Shown here piece by piece: positions 14,516 through 18,351 of a stretch of DNA of 18,351 nucleotides. The notes under the pieces were generated by a model. That model was not told the origin of the DNA. It saw only the letters and a list, made by a program, of their open reading frames with translations, and did not search any database. The stretch lies in the NCBI GenBank assembly GCA_040255215.1, contig JBDZUM010000086.1:1-18351 (forward strand), in the 5' to 3' direction. Positions within the stretch are counted from its first letter, which is position 1. Each line of letters begins with the position of its first letter. A program made the position numbers and the translations under genes. Source of the DNA: JAQSWP01 sp040255215 (lineage in GTDB: Bacteria; Pseudomonadota; Alphaproteobacteria; Reyranellales; JAQSWP01).

Positions 14516-14955
14516 GACGGCCACACCGGCAGATTGATCTTGAGAATGCTGATGAACAGCACCGTCGCCGCCGCCGATCCGAGTGCGGCGACGATCAGCG
14601 CTTCGAGCCAGCGCACGCCGCGACCGGCCGCTGCGGCCAGCAGCAGCAAAGCGAAGGAGGTCAGCGCGAACCCCGCCGGGCGCAGCGCCAATGCGTAGAG
14701 GACGATGCCGCCGATCAGCAGCACGAGCGGACGCAGCACGCGCGCATCCAGCGTCAGTGGACCGGACGAGCGCGAAAACAACGCCACGACGGCGCCAATG
14801 CCGATCAGGATCCGCGCCAGCCATACCGGCATGAAACCGGGTCCCATCGCGGCCATCGTGCCCATGCGCGTGTCGGCCAGCAGCAGCAACGCGACGCCGC
14901 CCACCGCCATGCACAGAAACCCGGCCCAGAAATCCGTTTCGCGCAGTCGTTCCAT
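14512..14955 (-). CDS. tctB: Tripartite tricarboxylate transporter small permease (TctB)
   Basis: This 147-residue protein has four hydrophobic segments (about 10-27, 41-59, 73-100 and 116-140), fitting the TctB family. Short family features are visible: DFWAGFLCMAVGGVALL at the start and MGPGFMPVWLARILIGIGAVV in helix 2. Known: TctB is the small membrane partner of TctA. Start ATG 14955 lies 4 bases after the aldehyde dehydrogenase stop, inside AAGGAATGG; the ribosome-site spacing is poor, so coupling to the upstream gene is likely. A longer frame to 15024 is antisense-free but overlaps the aldehyde dehydrogenase and lacks TctB character. Confidence 0.9.
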   Translation of the reverse strand: MERLRETDFWAGFLCMAVGGVALLLLADTRMGTMAAMGPGFMPVWLARILIGIGAVVALFSRSSGPLTLDARVLRPLVLLIGGIVLYALALRPAGFALTSFALLLLAAAAGRGVRWLEALIVAALGSAAATVLFISILKINLPVWPS

Positions 14956-14959
14956 TCCT

Positions 14960-16450
14960 TCAGCGCCCCTGCTGCATCTGGATCCAGACGCTCTTGCCCT
15001 TGAGATACTTGTCGAGCGCGGCAACGCCGAAATCCTTGCCGAAGCCCGACTGCTTGTAGCCGCCGAAAGGCGAGCCGATATCGAGCGAGCGGCCGTAGGT
15101 GTTGACCCAGATCATCCCGGCTTCGATGCGGCGGGCGGCCATCAGCGCCTTGTTGATGTCGCGCGTGTGGACCGCTCCGGCCAGGCCGTAGATCGGGTGG
15201 TCGGCAAGCGCCAGCCCCTCTTCGAGGTCGTCGAAGGTCTGCACCGCCAGGACGGGGCCGAAGACTTCCTCGTTGACCACCGGCGAGCCGGGCCGCGCCC
15301 GCACGATCGTCGGGCGCCAATAGGCGCCGCCGCCGTTGGTCTGCTCGCGCTCGCCGCCCAGGACGATCTCGTCGCCGCTGGCGCGGGTGCGATCGACGAT
15401 GTCGGCGATGCGATCGACCTGACGGCTCGAAATGATCGGAGCCAGCGTCGTCGCCAGGCTCCAGGTCGGCCCGGGCTTGGCATCCCACAGCAGCGCCGCG
15501 ACCTTCTCCAGAAGCTGGTCCGCGATCGAGCGCTCGACGACCAGCCGGCTGCCGCAATAGCAGAGCTGGCCGGCGTTGCGCGCCACGCCCGACGCGATCG
15601 TCGCCGCCACCGCATCGATGTCGGGGATATCGGCGAAGACCAGCTGCGGGCTCTTGCCGCCAAGTTCCAGCGACACGGGCTTCAGGCCATGCCGTGCGGC
15701 ATCGACCATCACCGCTTCGCCGGTCGCCGTCGAACCGGTGAAACTGACGCAGCCGACGTCGGGATGGCGAACCAGCGGCGAACCGGCCTCGGGGCCATAG
15801 CCGACCACGACGTTGAACAGACCCTTGGGAAGCCCGGCCTCGATCGCCAGCTGCGCCAGGCGCAGGGCGGTAAACGGTGTCAGTTCGGAAGGCTTCAGCA
15901 CGACGGCATTGCCCGCCGCCAGTGCGGGCGCGAATTTGGCGGTCGCCAGCACCATCGGGACGTTCCAGGGCGCGATCGCGCCCACCACGCCATAGGGTTC
16001 GCGCAAAGTCAGGCTGAAGACGTCCTCGCGCGTGGCCAGAACCTGACCCTCCAGCTTGTCGGCGCACTCGCCGTAGAAGCGGATCAGTTCGGCCGTGATC
16101 GTGACGTCGCGCACGCGCGTTTCAGCGATAACCCGCGACGAGCTGAGCGATTCCAGCTGCGCCAGCTCTTCGGTATGCCGTTCGACCAGCTCGGCCCAGC
16201 GCCGCAACACGGCGCCGCGCCGACGCGGTTCGGCGCGCGCCCAGTCGGTCGATCGAAAGGCCTTCTTGGCGACGGAGACCGCCTGGTCGACCAGTTCGGC
16301 GTCGGCGCCGGCGAATCGGGCGGCGACCTTGCCGTCGGACGGCCGACGCACCTCGATCTCGCCGCCCTTGCCGACGGCGCGCTGCCCGTCGATGAAGGAA
16401 TCGACCGGTAACGTCACCAGATCGGGATCGAAAGCATGAATGCCGTCCAT
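14960..16450 (-). CDS. NAD(P)-dependent aldehyde dehydrogenase
   Basis: This 496-residue protein has the normal ALDH superfamily length. Active-site elements seen: N163 in APWNVP, K186 in LKPSE (cofactor), FTGSTATGE (237-245), E262 in LELGGKSP (general base) and nucleophile C297 in GQLC. EEVFGPVLAV and SPFGGYKQSGFGKD near the C-terminus also fit. Known: these enzymes oxidise an aldehyde irreversibly to a carboxylate, using NAD or NADP. ATG 16450 is preceded by AGGAGGG at 6 bases and lies 14 bases after the ThDP enzyme stop. Directly downstream of a decarboxylase-like ThDP enzyme and next to a CoA ligase gene, it probably oxidises the aldehyde made there. It could also take aldehyde from the Fe-alcohol dehydrogenase. 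Substrate not assignable. Confidence 0.95.
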   Translation of the reverse strand: MDGIHAFDPDLVTLPVDSFIDGQRAVGKGGEIEVRRPSDGKVAARFAGADAELVDQAVSVAKKAFRSTDWARAEPRRRGAVLRRWAELVERHTEELAQLESLSSSRVIAETRVRDVTITAELIRFYGECADKLEGQVLATREDVFSLTLREPYGVVGAIAPWNVPMVLATAKFAPALAAGNAVVLKPSELTPFTALRLAQLAIEAGLPKGLFNVVVGYGPEAGSPLVRHPDVGCVSFTGSTATGEAVMVDAARHGLKPVSLELGGKSPQLVFADIPDIDAVAATIASGVARNAGQLCYCGSRLVVERSIADQLLEKVAALLWDAKPGPTWSLATTLAPIISSRQVDRIADIVDRTRASGDEIVLGGEREQTNGGGAYWRPTIVRARPGSPVVNEEVFGPVLAVQTFDDLEEGLALADHPIYGLAGAVHTRDINKALMAARRIEAGMIWVNTYGRSLDIGSPFGGYKQSGFGKDFGVAALDKYLKGKSVWIQMQQGR

Positions 16451-16464
16451 TGACTGCCCTCCTG

Positions 16465-18177
16465 CTAGCTGGTGCGCACGTAAACGGCTTCGCAGATGAC
16501 GTTGAGCACGGCCTGCCGCTTCTCCACCTGCACCGCATGCAAGGCGCGTTCCAGAGCGGCCGGCAATTCCGCCGGATCGTCGACGCGCTCGCCGTAACCG
16601 CCGGACGCCTCGACCAGCTTTTCGTAGTCGGGCGACGGCTCGAGGCAGGAAAAGCTCGGCTGGTTGTCCTTGGCCGCATGCCCGTGCGGGTACATCGACA
16701 GCGTTGCGCGATGGACCGCCGCCCAGCGCGCGTTGTTGAACACTACGCAGAGGAACGGCAGATCCATCGCGCGGCTGACGAAATGCGTCGGCGTCGGATT
16801 GCCGAACATGTAGGTGCCGTCGCCGACGCAGACGATGATCGTGCTGTCCGGCTTGGCCAGCCTGAAGCCCAGCGCCGCGCCCATGCTCCAGCCCAGCCCG
16901 CCGGCCGGGCTGTGCGAAAAGTAGGTGCCGGGCTGCGAGAAGCTGACCTGCTCAAGCAGCAGCGGATACTCGTTGATCACCACCGTATCGGCGCTCTTGG
17001 CCTGCTCGATGCAGGTGCTGACCCATTTCGGCGTCATGATCGCCGGCGTCTTGAGATCGTCCGGCTTAGGCTTCCACGTCGGCTTGCTCTGGAACGAACC
17101 GACGCGCTCGGCACGCTTGCGCAGCAGGGCCGCGGACGACGATGCAGCCGCCAGGGAGTTCAATGCCGCCTCCAGATCGCCGGTGACGGCGAGGTCGGCC
17201 TGGAAACCGCGGATCGGATAGCGCGCGAACAGCGGATCGAGCCCGACATGCACCACCTTGCATCCGGCCGGCAGATCGACCTGCTCGGGCAGCCACGGCA
17301 CGTCGCTGTCGGCGACCAGCACGAAGTCGGCATCCTTGAGCAGCGCATTGGGGTCGTAGCCGCAATGCATGGGATGATCGCTGGCGAGGCACAGATAGCG
17401 CGGCCGGTACTGCACGACCGGCACGTTTTGCCGCCTGGCGAAGGCGTCGAGAGCGGCGAAGCTGCCCTGGTCGCGGCCGACATTCGAGGTGATCAGCAGC
17501 GGCCTCTCGGCTTGCGACAGCCACTGCGCCGCCTGCGCCAGCGCCGCGGGATCGCCATGCGGCGACGCCGCCGCGGCGATGCCCTGCACGCCATCGACCT
17601 TGTATCCGTTCATGCCGCTGGCCAGCACTTCGCGCGGCAGCGTCAGGTAGACCGGCCCCTTGGGGTCGGTCTGGGCCAGGGCGATGGCGCGGTCCACGAC
17701 CGTTTGCAGCTGCACCGGCTGGCGCAGTTCGTAGTCCCATTTCACGAACTCGCGCACCATCGCCGCCTGGTCGAACATCTCCTGCGCCCAGTTGATGTAG
17801 TTGTTGCGGCCGCCGAGCATGCCTTCCTCGACGATCGGCGTGCGCCCCGCCGTGAACAGCACCGGCACGTTCTGCCGCGCCGCGTTGATGATGCCGTTCA
17901 TGGCGTTGGCGGTGCCGAGGCCGACATGCACCATCACCGCCTGCATGCGCCCGGTCGCCATGTAGTAGCCATGCGCCATGGCGATGGCGACGTTCTCGTG
18001 CGGCGCCAGCACGGGCGTCGGAAAGCACGCATTGCCGGTTTTCGCCTTCGAGTAGGCCTCGATGATCGGCGGAAAATCCGTACCCGCGTTGCCGAAGATG
18101 TAGTCGATGCCGCGGCTGGCAAGCAGCGACAGGTAGGCTTCGGCGACGGTTTCGTCGGTTGTGGCATTATCGGACAC
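16465..18177 (-). CDS. ThDP-requiring enzyme, acetolactate synthase / benzoylformate decarboxylase-like
   Basis: This 570-residue protein has three domains: pyrimidine-binding (about 8-185, with E61 in the HENVAIAMAHGYYMATG block), central (about 205-340) and pyrophosphate-binding (about 385-560, with GDG at 452-454 and NN at 481-482 forming the ThDP/Mg motif). Central-domain FAD residues of true acetolactate synthases are not obvious, so a non-oxidative 2-oxoacid decarboxylase or lyase is at least as likely as acetolactate synthase. The start is GTG 18177-18175 with AAGGA about 8 bases upstream; it lies 15 bases after the stop of the CoA-ligase gene. Placed before an aldehyde dehydrogenase and TTT importer genes, it plausibly decarboxylates an imported 2-oxoacid to an aldehyde. 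It is not closely similar to the other ThDP enzyme at 1-1397. Confidence 0.9.
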   Translation of the reverse strand: MSDNATTDETVAEAYLSLLASRGIDYIFGNAGTDFPPIIEAYSKAKTGNACFPTPVLAPHENVAIAMAHGYYMATGRMQAVMVHVGLGTANAMNGIINAARQNVPVLFTAGRTPIVEEGMLGGRNNYINWAQEMFDQAAMVREFVKWDYELRQPVQLQTVVDRAIALAQTDPKGPVYLTLPREVLASGMNGYKVDGVQGIAAAASPHGDPAALAQAAQWLSQAERPLLITSNVGRDQGSFAALDAFARRQNVPVVQYRPRYLCLASDHPMHCGYDPNALLKDADFVLVADSDVPWLPEQVDLPAGCKVVHVGLDPLFARYPIRGFQADLAVTGDLEAALNSLAAASSSAALLRKRAERVGSFQSKPTWKPKPDDLKTPAIMTPKWVSTCIEQAKSADTVVINEYPLLLEQVSFSQPGTYFSHSPAGGLGWSMGAALGFRLAKPDSTIIVCVGDGTYMFGNPTPTHFVSRAMDLPFLCVVFNNARWAAVHRATLSMYPHGHAAKDNQPSFSCLEPSPDYEKLVEASGGYGERVDDPAELPAALERALHAVQVEKRQAVLNVICEAVYVRTS

Positions 18178-18192
18178 GGATTGTTTCCTTCT

Positions 18193-18351
18193 TTATTGAC
18201 CACGCTCGATCAACGCGTCGGCGATCAGGTAGCTGCCTTGCGTCGTTCCGGCCATGACCGGGTTCAGGTCGACGGATGCGATGGCGCCCCTGGCGCCGGC
18301 GACGAGATCGCCCAGCCGCACCGCCAGCAATGCCAATGGCTCCAGTTCGTA
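18193..18351 (-). CDS. Acyl-CoA synthetase (NDP-forming) C-terminus, partial
   Basis: Only the last 52 codons are in the window, entering at the edge and stopping at TAA 18195-18193. The visible segment contains ASVDLNPVMAG followed by ADALIERG, which resembles the C-terminal end of ATP-grasp domains in ADP-forming acetate/acyl-CoA synthetases and succinyl-CoA ligase beta chains (pattern xxxDxNPxxxG then DALI). If so, the gene makes a CoA thioester from a carboxylic acid, consistent with a downstream role after the aldehyde dehydrogenase. It is 15 bases upstream of the ThDP enzyme gene and probably in the same operon. Short fragment, so the assignment is moderate. Confidence 0.6.
   Translation of the reverse strand, partial: YELEPLALLAVRLGDLVAGARGAIASVDLNPVMAGTTQGSYLIADALIERGQ

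Noticed and set aside
14705..16411. A 568-codon open plus-strand frame
   Set aside because: It is antisense to tctB and the aldehyde dehydrogenase, whose catalytic residues are intact.

Overview
The window is a gene-dense, high-GC piece of bacterial chromosome. It most likely comes from a metabolically versatile proteobacterium: TRAP and tripartite tricarboxylate (TTT) carboxylate importers, an IclR-type regulator and an HLD-II haloalkane dehalogenase sit together. The gene style suggests an alphaproteobacterium, but nothing here proves the lineage. There are 17 protein genes, two of them cut by the window edges. I see no rRNA, tRNA, CRISPR array, insertion sequence or phage gene. No stretch longer than 300 bases lacks a gene; the longest gap is the 276-base region at 10816-11091.

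Left part (1-5736). A minus-strand operon runs PPC/DUF296 protein, Anabaena-sensory-rhodopsin-transducer (ASRT) homolog, and a pyruvate-oxidase-like ThDP enzyme that leaves the window. Divergent from it, a tightly overlapped plus-strand operon carries a short-chain dehydrogenase, a GH15 glucoamylase/trehalase-type hydrolase and a small unknown membrane protein. There is no rhodopsin in view.

Middle part (5742-11091, all minus strand). A TRAP importer operon (dctP-dctQ-dctM) lies downstream of a two-gene operon encoding a haloalkane dehalogenase and an iron-type alcohol dehydrogenase. The two operons have separate promoters. Both promoters carry the same arrangement: a TTGAC(A/C) -35-like box, then two 15-bp operator-like sites whose centres are 19 bp apart. 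This is the most striking non-coding signal in the window and probably marks the regulon of the adjacent IclR-type regulator.

Right part (11092-18351, all minus strand). In transcription order: the C-terminus of an acyl-CoA synthetase (NDP-forming-like), a decarboxylase/acetolactate-synthase-like ThDP enzyme, an aldehyde dehydrogenase, tctB, tctA, tctC, then iclR, which ends in a clear intrinsic terminator.

Working model (inference). The TTT and TRAP systems import organic acids. The ThDP enzyme turns a 2-oxoacid into an aldehyde, the aldehyde dehydrogenase makes the acid, and the ligase makes the CoA thioester. The dehalogenase and Fe-alcohol dehydrogenase could feed the same aldehyde dehydrogenase from a haloalkane via an alcohol. 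The substrates cannot be read from sequence.
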